A stretch of 64,000 bases of DNA from Geobacter sp. UBA698 (GCA_002298925.1 DBMM01000028.1:1395-65394), one strand, 5' to 3'. Positions 1 to 9,218 are shown, counted from the first letter of the stretch. The notes: generated by a model from the letters alone, not told the origin. Program-made: numbers and translations.

Positions 1-140
1 AAAAATTCGATAAAGAACGGAAGCTGACCAAGGGGAGTGACAGCCGCATCAGGATCCCACTCTACCTGGATACGGCCAGCAAACGTGTCTACAGCAACAC
101 GGGAAGAAGGAACAACGGCACGTTTTTTACACTCACCCAT
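1..140 (-). mobile_element. IS1380-family transposase, 5' end (runs off the window)
   Basis: Reading leftwards from the ATG at 138-140, an open frame of 46 codons leaves the window. It begins MGECKKRAVVPSSRV and continues with FAGRIQVEWDPDAAVTPLGQ and then LPFFIEF, the typical N-terminus of IS1380-type DDE transposases. An AGGAGGT ribosome-binding site lies 7 bases upstream. Catalytic residues and the other end are outside the window, so intactness cannot be judged. I could not fix the terminal inverted repeat; it should lie between about 165 and 280. The element abuts a scrambled hydrogenase relic, which suggests it took part in the rearrangement (inference). Confidence 0.75.
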
Positions 141-281
141 TTGGTGAACCTCCTGATCTGTGATTGCAACACAATATCAGTAGGATGGAGCAAAATCAAA
201 GGCTCAACTGCTTTTTATAGGTTAAAGGTTTAACGGCGACATGATTCCGTTCGTCTACCTGCTGCATGCGGACAGGCCAGG

Positions 282-443
282 ATGGAGCTGCTGGCGGTGG
301 CCCTGGTGGAAGGGTGGCGCGGCGAGGTCTGCCATGCGGCCATAACCGACGCTGAAGGGCGTTTTCTGCACTACAAGATCAAGGACCCATCTTTTCACAA
401 CTGGCAGGGAATGGGCCGATGATGTGCGGCGCGTGACGCTCGG
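282..443 (+). pseudogene. Relic of an Ehr large subunit fused to an inverted HyfB-like fragment
   Basis: From 282 a 46-codon frame reads MELLAVALVEGWRGEVCHAA and ends with KIKDPSFHNWQGMGR and a stop. It closely matches the C-terminal part of the intact large subunit encoded at 18601-20121 (LAVALTEGWRGEICHVAVTD, then DPSFHNW), but the last ~30 residues are gone. Bases 402-443 match bases 10145-10186 at 39 of 42 positions. The latter encode, on the minus strand, the ERHAPHIIGSFPA stretch of the HyfB-like protein at 9966-11972. The relic therefore joins the end of a large-subunit gene to the inverted end of a HyfB gene. The simplest reading is a deleted third copy of the convergent layout seen at 6.3-12 kb. 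Confidence 0.8.
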
Positions 444-579
444 TGCTCCGGATGCAGTAAAGGCAACAGTACCAGGAAATCGAGAAAATAGAGCATCCAA
501 ATTGTATCCAGCAAAGTTTGCCCGATTCTGCCGGACCTTTCATTGTTGTCCGAGGTGCCGTAACGGCTATCGCATCACA

Positions 580-885
580 TCATAATTGGCTGAGCAAATG
601 AAGCTGACCAATGACAGCCGGCAGACGATTGGGCGATCTTATGTGCAGCTGCTTGTTCACATTCATACGGCCAAAGACCACCGTAATATCGCTCACCGCT
701 ACACCGAACTCTTCGGCAAGAAAACGCACCATATGGTCGGTTGCTCTCCCGGCACGGGGAATCTCCGTCACGCTAACGCATAACTGGTGACCTTTCACCT
801 TGCCGATGGCATCACGTTTTGCGTTGGGTGTGCCAAGAATATTGAGCACCAGTGTATCACACTCCCACGCATAAAAAGACTTCAT
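580..885 (-). CDS. DUF167 (YggU-like) family protein
   Basis: About 101 residues, starting MKSFYAWECDTLVLNILGTP. The DUF167 pattern is visible: a basic P-N-A-K-R-D segment near residue 20, then L-x-V-x-V-T-E-I-P-x-A-G-R-A-T, F-L-A-E-E-F-G-V, and a final K-x-L-H-I-R-S-P. Family members are about 100 residues; their biochemical role is not established. I prefer the ATG at 885 to the upstream ATG at 909 because homologues begin with M-x-F-Y-x-W. No ribosome-binding site is strong; GGGGTG sits close before 885. The gene stands alone between the relic and the first Ehr operon. Confidence 0.75.
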   Translation of the reverse strand: MKSFYAWECDTLVLNILGTPNAKRDAIGKVKGHQLCVSVTEIPRAGRATDHMVRFLAEEFGVAVSDITVVFGRMNVNKQLHIRSPNRLPAVIGQLHLLSQL

Positions 886-1174
886 TTTCACCCCGGAAAA
901 AATCTGCATAACCAGTGCACCGTACAGCTGGAGCCTTCTCAGCCGTGCAAAAGTGGCAGCTTTGAAATAATGAATTCAATATCGAGTGTGCAGCATAAGA
1001 CTCCATTATCTATGGAGGCAATCAGATTTTCGGTTAAACCAATTGCAAGACTATTACGGGGCCAATCTGCATAACTACTTTATTTTTGGCAATGCCGTGG
1101 TATCATTAAAAAATTGTTCATCAAGGTATACATCTTTGCACAGCATCATGACTACTGACAAGGAACCATGAGCG
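886..1174. other. Intergenic region upstream of the first Ehr operon
   Basis: This 289-base gap separates divergently oriented genes. It must hold the promoter of the first Ehr operon, but I see no convincing -35/-10 pair and no -24/-12 element. TTGGCA near 1087 is followed by GTGGTATCAT with the wrong spacing for either promoter class. It is richer in A and T than the flanking genes. No additional coding frame here is credible. Confidence 0.4.
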
Positions 1175-3214
1175 ATGACACCACTTGATATTACCGGATT
1201 CGCGGTGCTGCTGCTCCTGGCGCTGGCCGCTGCAGCGCCCCTGCTGCGGTCGGTTCGCACACTCCAGATACCACTCGCGTTTTCTCTTAGTGCGGTAGCC
1301 TCGCTGGCTGCTGTCGTAGCCGGGGTCATGACGGTGGCAGATGGTTCGGTTGCCTCCGCGACCATGAGTCTCGGCATTCCCGGTCTCCCCTTCCATCTGC
1401 GTCTTGATCCGCTGGCCGGTTTCTTTCTGGTCGTGATCGGCCTGATGGGACTTTTCGTTTCCATCTATTCCATCGGGTACGTCAAGGGTTATGGCGGCCA
1501 GCGCTCGATCACGCATATGATCTGCTTTTATACACTCTTTCTGGCCGGTATGCTGCTGGTGGTGCTGGCGGATGATGCCTATTTCTTTCTGGTGGCGTGG
1601 GAGTTGATGGCGGCGGCCTCCTACTTTCTGGTCATGTATGAGGATGAACGTGCTGAAAACCGGCGGGCCGCCTTTCTGTATCTGCTGATCGCCCATGCCG
1701 GGGCGATTGCCATTCTGCTGGCCTTTGGTGTCATGGCGGGGCAGAGCGGTCAGGGGGGCTTCGACGGGTACACCTTTGATGCCATGCGAACGGCGCATCT
1801 CTCCTCCGGCTGGGCAACGGCCGCCTTTTTCCTGGCTTTTTTCGGTTTTGCCGCCAAGGCCGGTGTTATCCCGCTACATGTCTGGCTGCCGGAGGCGCAC
1901 CCGGTGGCCCCCTCCAATATTTCGGCCCTGATGAGCGGGGTCATGCTCAAGACCTCCATCTATGGCATCTGTCGTTTCGTCTTCGACTTCATCAAGGTCT
2001 TCCCTTGGTGGTGGGGCGGCGTCGTGCTGGCGCTGGGGCTGATCTCGGCGGTGATGGGGGTGCTGTATGCCCTGATGCAGCATGATCTGAAGCGGTTGCT
2101 GGCCTATCACTCAGTCGAGAATATCGGAATCATCCTGATCGGGCTCGGTTTGTCGATGATCTTTGCCTCCTTCCAGCTGCCGACTCTGGCCGCCCTGGCG
2201 CTGGTTGCCGCCCTGTATCACACCCTCAACCATGCCATGTTCAAGGGACTACTCTTCATGGGGGCCGGGGCGGTGCTGCACGCCACCCATGAACGCAACA
2301 TGGAGGAAATGGGGGGGTTGATCCATCGTCTCCCCTGGACGGCACCCCTCTTTCTGGTCGGATGTGTCTCCATCTCGGCCTTGCCACCTTTCAATGGCTT
2401 TGTTTCGGAGTGGCTGACATTTCAGGCCTTTCTACTCTCGCCGGCACTGCCTCATCCGATCCTGAAGCTGCTGATCCCGCTCGGGGCTGCGCTGCTGGCA
2501 CTGACCGGGGCGCTGGCCGCTGCCTGTTTCGTCAAGGTATTCGGGGTGGTTTTTCTGGGACAGTGGCGCGGCCACCAGAAGCCGGACCACATCCATGAAG
2601 TCGTTTGGTCCATGCGAAGCGGGATGCTGTTGGCAGCGATCACCTGCCTGCTGCTGGGGATTTTTCCGACCTGGGTCATCAGTTGGCTGGACACGATCCC
2701 CGAGCAGCTGTGCGGCGGCCGTATTGCCGAATCCGCCGGCAGGTACGGCTGGATGTGGCTGACGCCGATCGCCCACCAGCGCGCCTCCTATTCCGGTCCG
2801 GTTGTATTTATCGGGATACTGACGGTGGTTGCCGTGACCTGGCTGCTGCTGCACGTGCGCGCAACCCGTGTCAGCAGAGTGCCGCTCTGGGATTGCGGCT
2901 TTGCGAAGCTGACCCCCCGCATGCAGTACACGGCCAGTTCCTTCTCCATGCCGATCCGGCGGGTACTCGGTTTCCTGTTTGCGGTGCGCGAACAGGTTGA
3001 GATCGTGCCGCACACCAATCACCCAGCCATGCCGGGGAGCCTCCAGTACCGTTTGCGGGTCCGGGACCGCTTCTGGAACTGGCTCTACGCCCCGCAGGGG
3101 GATGCAGCCTACTGGTTGGCGCGTCAGGCCGGCAAGCTGCAGCATGGGCATATCCAGGTCTACCTGCTCTACTCATTCATAACCCTGATCGTGCTGCTGG
3201 TGTTTCTAGGATGA
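1175..3214 (+). CDS. Ehr complex 1, HyfB/NuoL-like antiporter-type membrane subunit
   Basis: A 679-residue polytopic membrane protein of the HyfB/HycC/NuoL family, the proton- or sodium-translocating arm of group 4 hydrogenases and complex I. The conserved glutamate in VAWELMAAASYF (about residue 143) and the lysine in FAAKAGVIPLHVWLPEAHPV (about residue 229) are both present, so ion translocation looks possible. The C-terminus ends with the QHGHIQVYLLYS motif shared by all three HyfB-like proteins in the window. It is the first gene of a compact operon; its stop overlaps the next ATG. AAGGAA upstream is the likely ribosome-binding site. Confidence 0.9.
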   Translation: MTPLDITGFAVLLLLALAAAAPLLRSVRTLQIPLAFSLSAVASLAAVVAGVMTVADGSVASATMSLGIPGLPFHLRLDPLAGFFLVVIGLMGLFVSIYSIGYVKGYGGQRSITHMICFYTLFLAGMLLVVLADDAYFFLVAWELMAAASYFLVMYEDERAENRRAAFLYLLIAHAGAIAILLAFGVMAGQSGQGGFDGYTFDAMRTAHLSSGWATAAFFLAFFGFAAKAGVIPLHVWLPEAHPVAPSNISALMSGVMLKTSIYGICRFVFDFIKVFPWWWGGVVLALGLISAVMGVLYALMQHDLKRLLAYHSVENIGIILIGLGLSMIFASFQLPTLAALALVAALYHTLNHAMFKGLLFMGAGAVLHATHERNMEEMGGLIHRLPWTAPLFLVGCVSISALPPFNGFVSEWLTFQAFLLSPALPHPILKLLIPLGAALLALTGALAAACFVKVFGVVFLGQWRGHQKPDHIHEVVWSMRSGMLLAAITCLLLGIFPTWVISWLDTIPEQLCGGRIAESAGRYGWMWLTPIAHQRASYSGPVVFIGILTVVAVTWLLLHVRATRVSRVPLWDCGFAKLTPRMQYTASSFSMPIRRVLGFLFAVREQVEIVPHTNHPAMPGSLQYRLRVRDRFWNWLYAPQGDAAYWLARQAGKLQHGHIQVYLLYSFITLIVLLVFLG

Positions 3215-4155
3215 ACCTCCACCCACTGGCCATAGAGCTGCTCCAATTCGTCCTGCTGCTTGCCCTGGCACCGGCCTTTGCCGGCTGGGTCAAGGTGCTC
3301 AAATGCCGCATGCAGGGCCGTAGTGCAGCTGGAATCATGCAACCATACCGCGATATCCGGCGACTGTTCGGCAAGGATGTCGTGCTAGCCGAAAACGCCT
3401 CGTGGCTCTTCCGTTTCACCCCCTATCTGACCTTCGGAGTGACAACCATTGTGGCCGGGATTATCCCACTGATCTCAGTTGATCTCCCGCTGTCGGCCAC
3501 CGCCGACGTGATTGCGTTGGTGATGCTGTTCGGGATCGTCCGTTTTTTTACCGCACTGGCAGGGATGGATATCGGCACCGCCTTTGGCGGCATGGGCTCC
3601 AGCCGCGAGATGACAATCGCCTCACTGGCTGAACCGGCCATGCTGATGGCGATCTTTACGGTATCGCTGGCCAGCAACTCCACTTCGCTGACTCAGATGG
3701 TGACGGTCATGGCGCACGCCGAGTTTGTGATCCGCCCGTCACTAGCCTTTGCCCTGGCGGCCTTTATCATGATCGCCCTAGCCGAGACCGGCCGTGTCCC
3801 GGTTGACAACCCGGCTACCCACCTGGAGCTGACCATGATCCATGAGGCCATGATCCTGGAATATTCCGGGCGCCACCTGGCCCTGATCGAATGGGCCGGA
3901 ATGATGAAACTGACCCTCTTATTCGCCCTCGGAATCGCCTCCTTCTGTCCCTGGGGAATTTCGGCTGGTGGTGATATCGGCTCGTTGGCGCTGGCGCTCG
4001 GTATACTGGCAGTCAAGCTCATGGTCGGAGCGCTGATCATGGTCTTGATCGAGACCGGTCTGGCCAAGATGCGTATTTTTCGCCTCCCCGAATATCTGGG
4101 GAGCGCCTTCCTGTTGGCGACACTCGGTATGATCGCCTTCTTTATCCTGGAGTAA
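3211..4155 (+). CDS. Ehr complex 1, HyfC/NuoH-like membrane subunit
   Basis: A 314-residue membrane protein of the NuoH/HycD/HyfC family, which links the peripheral arm to the antiporter-like subunits. The quinone-chamber/TM5-6 signature is visible as AETGRVPVDNPATHLELTMI near residues 191-210, followed by H-E-A-M. A second conserved stretch, GTAFGGMGSSREM (about residues 121-133), is also typical. The ATG overlaps the end of the HyfB-like gene by four bases, implying translational coupling. The paralogue at 15609-16517 has the same landmarks. Confidence 0.9.
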   Translation: MNLHPLAIELLQFVLLLALAPAFAGWVKVLKCRMQGRSAAGIMQPYRDIRRLFGKDVVLAENASWLFRFTPYLTFGVTTIVAGIIPLISVDLPLSATADVIALVMLFGIVRFFTALAGMDIGTAFGGMGSSREMTIASLAEPAMLMAIFTVSLASNSTSLTQMVTVMAHAEFVIRPSLAFALAAFIMIALAETGRVPVDNPATHLELTMIHEAMILEYSGRHLALIEWAGMMKLTLLFALGIASFCPWGISAGGDIGSLALALGILAVKLMVGALIMVLIETGLAKMRIFRLPEYLGSAFLLATLGMIAFFILE

Positions 4156-4159
4156 CGTC

Positions 4160-4825
4160 ATGGCCCACACCCTTGCAGCCCAGATAAACAGCTTGCTGGC
4201 AGCCCTGATTCTGCTGTCCGCCTTTGCCTTGCTGGCCCAGCGCAAGATCATGGGGTTGGTCCATATTTTTGCCTGGCAGGGTTTCTTTCTGGCGCTCAGT
4301 ACCGCCGTGATCGGTTTCGCCAGCGGTGAACACCACCTCTACATCTCCTCGCTCCTGACGCTCGGCATGAAGGTTTTTCTGCTCCCCTACATCCTCTACA
4401 GCCTGGTACACAAGCTGAAGATACACCGCGATATCGAGGCGGTCGTCAATATTCCCACCACCATGCTGCTCGGGATAGTGCTGGTGGTCTTCAGCTACCA
4501 TTTGACCGCACCGATCCGGGAACTCTCCAACCTGATGACCCGCTCTACCCTGGCGGTAGCGCTGGCCACAGTCATGCTGGGGCTGTTGATGATGGTCACC
4601 CGCCGCCATGCCGTGACGCAGATTCTGGGGTTTCTGGCCATGGAGAACGGCCTGTTCTTTGCCGCCACCAGCGCCACCTACGGCATGCCGATGGTGGTGG
4701 AGTTGGGGGTGGCGCTCGACCTGTTGATTGCGGCCTTTATCTTCGGCATCTTCTTTTTCCATATCAACACCACCTTTGACAGCCTGGATGTGGATCAGAT
4801 GGCAAAGCTCAAGGAAACGGATTAG
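4160..4825 (+). CDS. Ehr complex 1, HyfE-like membrane subunit
   Basis: A 221-residue protein with about six membrane segments. It matches the HyfE family (hydrogenase-4 component E), whose C-terminal half resembles NuoK. Landmarks are the KIMGLVHIFAWQGFFLALST segment (residues 27-46), and in the second half ILGFLAMENGLFFAATS, which carries the membrane-embedded glutamate conserved in NuoK/MrpC-like subunits. GGAG just before the HyfC stop serves as ribosome-binding site. Spacing to both neighbours is 3-5 bases. Confidence 0.88.
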   Translation: MAHTLAAQINSLLAALILLSAFALLAQRKIMGLVHIFAWQGFFLALSTAVIGFASGEHHLYISSLLTLGMKVFLLPYILYSLVHKLKIHRDIEAVVNIPTTMLLGIVLVVFSYHLTAPIRELSNLMTRSTLAVALATVMLGLLMMVTRRHAVTQILGFLAMENGLFFAATSATYGMPMVVELGVALDLLIAAFIFGIFFFHINTTFDSLDVDQMAKLKETD

Positions 4826-4828
4826 GCC

Positions 4829-6277
4829 ATGATTCTTCTCTCTCTCCTCGGCATATCGATCCTGGTGGCGCTGATCATGGCCTTTATCGGCGACTGGCGT
4901 TTTGCACCGGAGGTAAATATAGGCGGTTCCCTGCTGACCTTTATCGTGTCGCTGGTCCTGGCGCTGCAGGTCTACCACGAGGGGGGGAGCATTTCCGGCT
5001 CTACCTACTTCTTTGTCGATTACCTGAATATCTCCCTGGTCGTACTGACCACCCTGGTATCCACCACGACCGCCGTCTTCAGCCGCCGCTACATGCGGGT
5101 CGAACGAGAACATGGCCGGGTCGGCCACTGGCGGATGCGTTTTTATCACGCCATGTTTCAGCTCTTCATCTTTGCCATGCTGATCGCCCTGGTGACCAAT
5201 AATTTCGGCGTGCTCTGGATCTCGATGGAGCTGGCGACGCTGGCGACCGTCCTGTTGGTGTCACTCTACCGGACCCCGACCGCAATCGAGGCGGCCTGGA
5301 AATATTTCATCCTCTGCGGTGTCGGGATTGCCCAGGCGCTCTTCGGCACGGTACTGCTCTACTTTGCCGCCGAGAGGGTACTGGGGGCCGGCGGCAATGC
5401 CCTGCTCTGGACAAACCTGAGCCGGGTCTGCGCCCAGCTGGATCCGACCGTCATGCGGCTGGCCTTTGTCTTTCTGATGGTCGGCTACGGCACCAAGGCC
5501 GGTCTGGTGCCGCTGCACAACTGGCTTCCGGATGCGCACAGCGAGGGGCCGACCCCGGTTTCGGCCGTGCTCTCCGGTCTGCTGCTGAATATCGCCCTGT
5601 ACGCCCTGATTCGCTGCAAGGCGCTGGTGGATGGTTCCCTCGGGAGCGGGTTTGCCGGCAACATCATGATGGGGTTCGGCCTCTTTTCCCTGCTGACGGC
5701 GGCCTTTTCCATGCTGCGCCAGAAGGATATCAAGCGCCTCTTTGCCTACTCCTCCATCGAACATATGGGAATCGCCACCTTTGCCTTTGGTCTGGGCGGG
5801 CCGATCGCCACCTTTGGAGGGGTGCTCCATATGATCGTCCATAGTCTGGCCAAATCTGCCACCTTTTTCAGCGTCGGCCATGCCGCCCAGATGCACGGGA
5901 CCCAGGAAATGGCCCATATCCGGGGCCTGATTCGGGGGAATCCGGCGGTCGGGTGGGGAATGTTTCTGGGGGTAATGGCGCTGGCCGGCATGCCCCCCTT
6001 CGGGATCTTTACCAGCGAATTCCTGATCCTGACCGCCACCATGAAGGATGCGCCGTACCTCGCCCCGTTGCTGCTGCTGGGGCTGACGGTGGCTTTTGCC
6101 GCCCTGTTCCGCAAGGTACAGCCGATGGTGGCGGGGTTGATCCCGTCAGGACAAAAACAGCTCTCAGCCGCCAATATCCCGGTGTTCCTGCATCTGGCGC
6201 TGGTGCTGATTCTCGGCATTTACCTCCCCGGATTCCTGGCGAACTGGTTTCATCTGGCGGTGGAGATATTGAAGTGA
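4829..6277 (+). CDS. Ehr complex 1, HyfF/NuoN-like antiporter-type membrane subunit
   Basis: A 482-residue polytopic protein of the HyfF family (NuoN/NuoL-like), a second putative ion-translocating subunit. It retains the glutamate in WISMELATLATVLLVS (about residue 133) and the lysine in YGTKAGLVPLHNWLPDAHSE (about residue 225), the positions associated with proton transfer. The short IKRLFAYSSIEHMGI segment (about residue 304) is characteristic of the family. It is tightly spaced between the HyfE- and HyfG-like genes. The equivalent protein of operon 2 is at 17168-18604. Confidence 0.9.
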   Translation: MILLSLLGISILVALIMAFIGDWRFAPEVNIGGSLLTFIVSLVLALQVYHEGGSISGSTYFFVDYLNISLVVLTTLVSTTTAVFSRRYMRVEREHGRVGHWRMRFYHAMFQLFIFAMLIALVTNNFGVLWISMELATLATVLLVSLYRTPTAIEAAWKYFILCGVGIAQALFGTVLLYFAAERVLGAGGNALLWTNLSRVCAQLDPTVMRLAFVFLMVGYGTKAGLVPLHNWLPDAHSEGPTPVSAVLSGLLLNIALYALIRCKALVDGSLGSGFAGNIMMGFGLFSLLTAAFSMLRQKDIKRLFAYSSIEHMGIATFAFGLGGPIATFGGVLHMIVHSLAKSATFFSVGHAAQMHGTQEMAHIRGLIRGNPAVGWGMFLGVMALAGMPPFGIFTSEFLILTATMKDAPYLAPLLLLGLTVAFAALFRKVQPMVAGLIPSGQKQLSAANIPVFLHLALVLILGIYLPGFLANWFHLAVEILK

Positions 6278-6286
6278 ACGTAAAGG

Positions 6287-7873
6287 ATGGCCACTGTGAA
6301 CTCGCTCCGCAATACAATCATGACTCACTTCGGCACGACTGCCTCTCTCTGTCTGGGCACCTGTCCCTCCAGCGTCCCGCAGATACTGGTTCCGCGCGAG
6401 CAGTTTGAGGATGTCGGCTGGGTGATGAAGAAGGCCAGCGCACGGCTGGCGGCCGAATGGGGTGTCGATGAAACCCTGCTGGGTAGGCAGTATGCAGTGC
6501 TGGCCTGCTTTGCGCAGGATGCCGAGTACCTGCTGGTGCGGTGCGATGTCCCGCTTGATGACCCGGCCTTTCCCAGCCTGTCAAAAAAACACCCCCCGGC
6601 CTTTCGCTTCGAGCGCCAGATTTTAAGCCTGCTGGGGTTGACTCCGACCGGTCATGTTCATTCCGACCTGCGCCCCTGGATCAAGCACGAGGATTGGCCG
6701 CCTGATGCCTGGCCGCTCAGAAAGTCCTTTGCCGCCGGTCAACAGATGTCCCGCGTGGAGGGAGAGTACAAGTGGGTCCGGGCTGAAGGGGAGGGGGTCT
6801 ATGAGATTCCGGTCGGACCGGTGCATGCCGGGATCATTGAGCCGGGGCATTTCCGTTTTCAGGCCATGGGCGAGGATATTCTCAATCTGGAGGAACGCTT
6901 GGGCTACACCCATAAAGGGATCGAGAAGCGCTTTGAACAGTTGTCCTGGAAAGACGGGGCACGGCTGGCCGGAAGGGTGTCGGGCGACTCGACCGTTGCT
7001 CACGCCCTGACCTACTGCCGGGCGGTTGAGGCGCTGGTCGAGGGGAATGTGCCTCCCAGGGCGGCCTGGCTGCGGGCGATCATGCTGGAGCGGGAACGGA
7101 TTGCCAACCATCTTGGAGATATCGGTGCCATTGCCAACGATGCCGCCTTTGCCTTCTTTTTTTACCAGTTCATGCTGCTGAAAGAGCATGTTTTACGCGG
7201 CAACAAGCGGCTGTTCGGTCACCGTTACCTGATGGACCGGATCGTGCCGGGCGGGGTTGCCGTTGATCTATCGGCTGATGGTCCCTCCTTGATCGAGGAG
7301 GAAATAATCAGCCTGCTGGCGGAGTTCGAACGGATTGTAAAGATCTACGACCTGAACGCGTCACTGGATGATCGTCTGCGCGGTACCGGGATCCTGCCGG
7401 CGGAAACGGCCCGCGAACTCGGCACGGTCGGCTTCGTTGCCCGGGCCAGCGGCCAGCCGCTGGACTGCCGCCTGCAAGCGCCCTTTAGCCCCTATGACCG
7501 GTTTCCTCCCCGGATGACCGTGCTCAACTCGTGCGACGTCCACGCCCGCGCCTGGGTGCGGATCGAAGAGATCCGCGACTCAATCCGCCTGATCCGCGAA
7601 CTTCTGGCGACACTGCCGACCGGAGAAACGTCGGCACCACTGAAGGATGTCCCGCCGGACCAAAGCGCGTTTGCCGTCGTGGAGGGGTGGCGTGGGGAGA
7701 TCGTCTATTGGCTGCACTCCGGTCCAGAAGGGGAGATCAACCGCTGCGCGATCCGTGATCCGTCCAGCGTCAACTGGCTGGCGCTCGAACAGGCGATCCA
7801 CGGCAACATCGTTCCCGATTTTCCGCTCTGCAACAAGAGTTTTAACCAGTCCTATTCGGGACATGATTTGTAG
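6287..7873 (+). CDS. Ehr complex 1, HyfG/HycE-like large subunit lacking all NiFe ligands
   Basis: 528 residues: a NuoC-like N-terminal part (about 1-160) fused to a NuoD/hydrogenase-large-subunit domain that begins near VGPVHAGIIEPGHFRF (177-192). In HycE the metal site is held by RVCGIC and DPCYSC. Here the equivalents are RVSGDS (S232, S235) and NQSYSGHDL at the C-terminus (S522, G525). All four cysteine ligands are absent, so a NiFe centre is very unlikely. This defines an Ehr-type complex. No C-terminal extension for maturation cleavage is seen. ATG 6287 sits on the AAGGA; GTG 6296, in frame and 8 bases after AAGGA, is a plausible alternative start. Confidence 0.9.
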   Translation: MATVNSLRNTIMTHFGTTASLCLGTCPSSVPQILVPREQFEDVGWVMKKASARLAAEWGVDETLLGRQYAVLACFAQDAEYLLVRCDVPLDDPAFPSLSKKHPPAFRFERQILSLLGLTPTGHVHSDLRPWIKHEDWPPDAWPLRKSFAAGQQMSRVEGEYKWVRAEGEGVYEIPVGPVHAGIIEPGHFRFQAMGEDILNLEERLGYTHKGIEKRFEQLSWKDGARLAGRVSGDSTVAHALTYCRAVEALVEGNVPPRAAWLRAIMLERERIANHLGDIGAIANDAAFAFFFYQFMLLKEHVLRGNKRLFGHRYLMDRIVPGGVAVDLSADGPSLIEEEIISLLAEFERIVKIYDLNASLDDRLRGTGILPAETARELGTVGFVARASGQPLDCRLQAPFSPYDRFPPRMTVLNSCDVHARAWVRIEEIRDSIRLIRELLATLPTGETSAPLKDVPPDQSAFAVVEGWRGEIVYWLHSGPEGEINRCAIRDPSSVNWLALEQAIHGNIVPDFPLCNKSFNQSYSGHDL

Positions 7874-7996
7874 GGGTGATTGCGAATACGGCATACGGGC
7901 AGATGATCAAAAGCAGCGTCCACAAGCGTCAGAGAGGCTGTTATCAACTTCTGACAGCGCCTACCTTCTTATCCGTGTGCCTATCTCTCAAGATGG

Positions 7997-8024
7997 TTGA
8001 CAATATAATTATATGTCATACAAT
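7997..8024 (+). promoter_or_regulatory. Sigma70-type promoter of the AAA ATPase gene
   Basis: TTGACA (7997-8002) and TACAAT (8019-8024) are separated by 16 bases in an AT-rich stretch, about 45 bases before the ATPase ATG at 8070. This is one of the strongest -35/-10 matches in the window and implies that the inserted gene is transcribed independently of the surrounding Ehr operon. Confidence 0.65.
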
Positions 8025-8058
8025 GGTTACCATCATGTAGTAATCATAGTATGGTAAC
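8023..8058. promoter_or_regulatory. Operator-like palindromes over the ATPase promoter
   Basis: ATGGTTACCAT (8023-8033) is a perfect odd-centred palindrome overlapping the -10 box and likely transcription start. Its half-site returns as ATGGTAAC at 8051-8058, so GTTACCAT and ATGGTAAC also form an 8-bp inverted repeat with 17 bases between. The position is right for a repressor. The regulator is unknown; autoregulation by the ATPase product is not indicated because that protein has no obvious DNA-binding domain. Confidence 0.5.
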
Positions 8059-8069
8059 AAAGATTGGGC

Positions 8070-9218
8070 ATGGCAAACCCCTTTTACATAAAGCAGTTAC
8101 CGCTTGACGCTCCCTTTTGCAACCGACAGAAAGAGATTGCTGAACTGTGCCGATTGGCTGAATCAAAGAATGATGTTGTCATTCATTCACCCAGGCGTTT
8201 CGGTAAAACCTCTCTAGTCCGCAGAGTGCAGAAGGAACTGGCAGATCGGGGAGCGCTCACAATTTATGCCGACTTTTTCGGAGTTGGTTCAATAGATGAT
8301 GTTGCGGCCCGAATGGCGGAAGCGGTCTTTCGTGTGACCCATAAGAAAGAGCCTCTGTGGAAAAGCGCGCTCAAATTTCTGACGACATTTCGTCCGGTGC
8401 TCCGTCCTGATGCTGATGGTGGAGTAGAATTGACCGTTGAGTCCTCATCTGCGGGCAGGACCGGCTTGCCGCTCCTCAATGAAACCATGGAGTCACTGCG
8501 GCAATTTATCGACAACACAGGCGCATTGGTTCATATCGCGCTGGATGAATTCCAGGAAATAGTGGTTCTGCCGGATGCAGTGAAAATTGAAGCCGCTTTG
8601 CGGACTCATATTCAACAATATAAGGCATCGCATTTTTTTGTCGGTAGTCGCCGCAGGCTTTTGCTCGGGATGTTTAACGAGCGTCAGAGGCCGTTTTTCC
8701 AAAGCGCATTCGATTATCCACTTAAGTCGCTGCCTCGGGAAGAGTTGGCGGAATTCCTGTCAAAGCAGTTTACCGATAGCGGCATTATCTGCTCAAAAGA
8801 GATGGCAATCCATCTGGCGGAACTCGTCGATTGCTATCCCTACTATGCCCAGAAATTTGCCCATCATGTCTATGACCTGGCCGGTTCCGAAGTTACCTGG
8901 GCTGAAATAAAAATGGCGATGAGAAGTCTGATCTTTTCCGAAGGGACAGCGTTCGAATACGCCATTCAAGGTTTGGCGCCACAGCAGCGTCTATTGCTTC
9001 GTGCCATTGCCAGGGAACCGGCAAAACAGATCATGGCGACAAAATTCATGCGCACGCACAATCTCGGATCGGTCAACGCCGTACGGAATTCGCTCAAACA
9101 GCTGGAACTGCTGGACTACATTGAAAAAGACTCTGATAACGTCTGGCATGTTATTGACCCGGTTTTTACATGGTGGTTGACGGGGAGAGTCAGCGAGGAA
9201 GCGATGGACGGTATGTGA
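8070..9218 (+). CDS. AAA-family ATPase inserted in the Ehr operon
   Basis: A 382-residue P-loop ATPase of the type related to archaeal-style ATPases (ATPase_2/DUF234 group). The Walker A is an unusual SPRRFGKTSLVRR near residue 41, and the Walker B is HIALDEFQEI near residue 156. The C-terminal ~90 residues look like a winged-helix/sensor part ending with DPVFTWWL, which is typical of this group. ATG at 8070 is chosen over TTG 8064. The gene separates the large and small subunits of Ehr complex 1, has its own promoter, and looks foreign to the operon. Function unknown; many relatives sit on mobile DNA. Confidence 0.75.
   Translation: MANPFYIKQLPLDAPFCNRQKEIAELCRLAESKNDVVIHSPRRFGKTSLVRRVQKELADRGALTIYADFFGVGSIDDVAARMAEAVFRVTHKKEPLWKSALKFLTTFRPVLRPDADGGVELTVESSSAGRTGLPLLNETMESLRQFIDNTGALVHIALDEFQEIVVLPDAVKIEAALRTHIQQYKASHFFVGSRRRLLLGMFNERQRPFFQSAFDYPLKSLPREELAEFLSKQFTDSGIICSKEMAIHLAELVDCYPYYAQKFAHHVYDLAGSEVTWAEIKMAMRSLIFSEGTAFEYAIQGLAPQQRLLLRAIAREPAKQIMATKFMRTHNLGSVNAVRNSLKQLELLDYIEKDSDNVWHVIDPVFTWWLTGRVSEEAMDGM

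Noticed and set aside
165..280. Terminal inverted repeat of the IS1380-type element
   Set aside because: Only one end is in the window, so the repeat cannot be paired or delimited.
1080..1115. Possible sigma54 promoter (TGGCAATGCC...) before Ehr operon 1
   Set aside because: GG and GC are not 10 bases apart and the -12 half lacks GC; no support.
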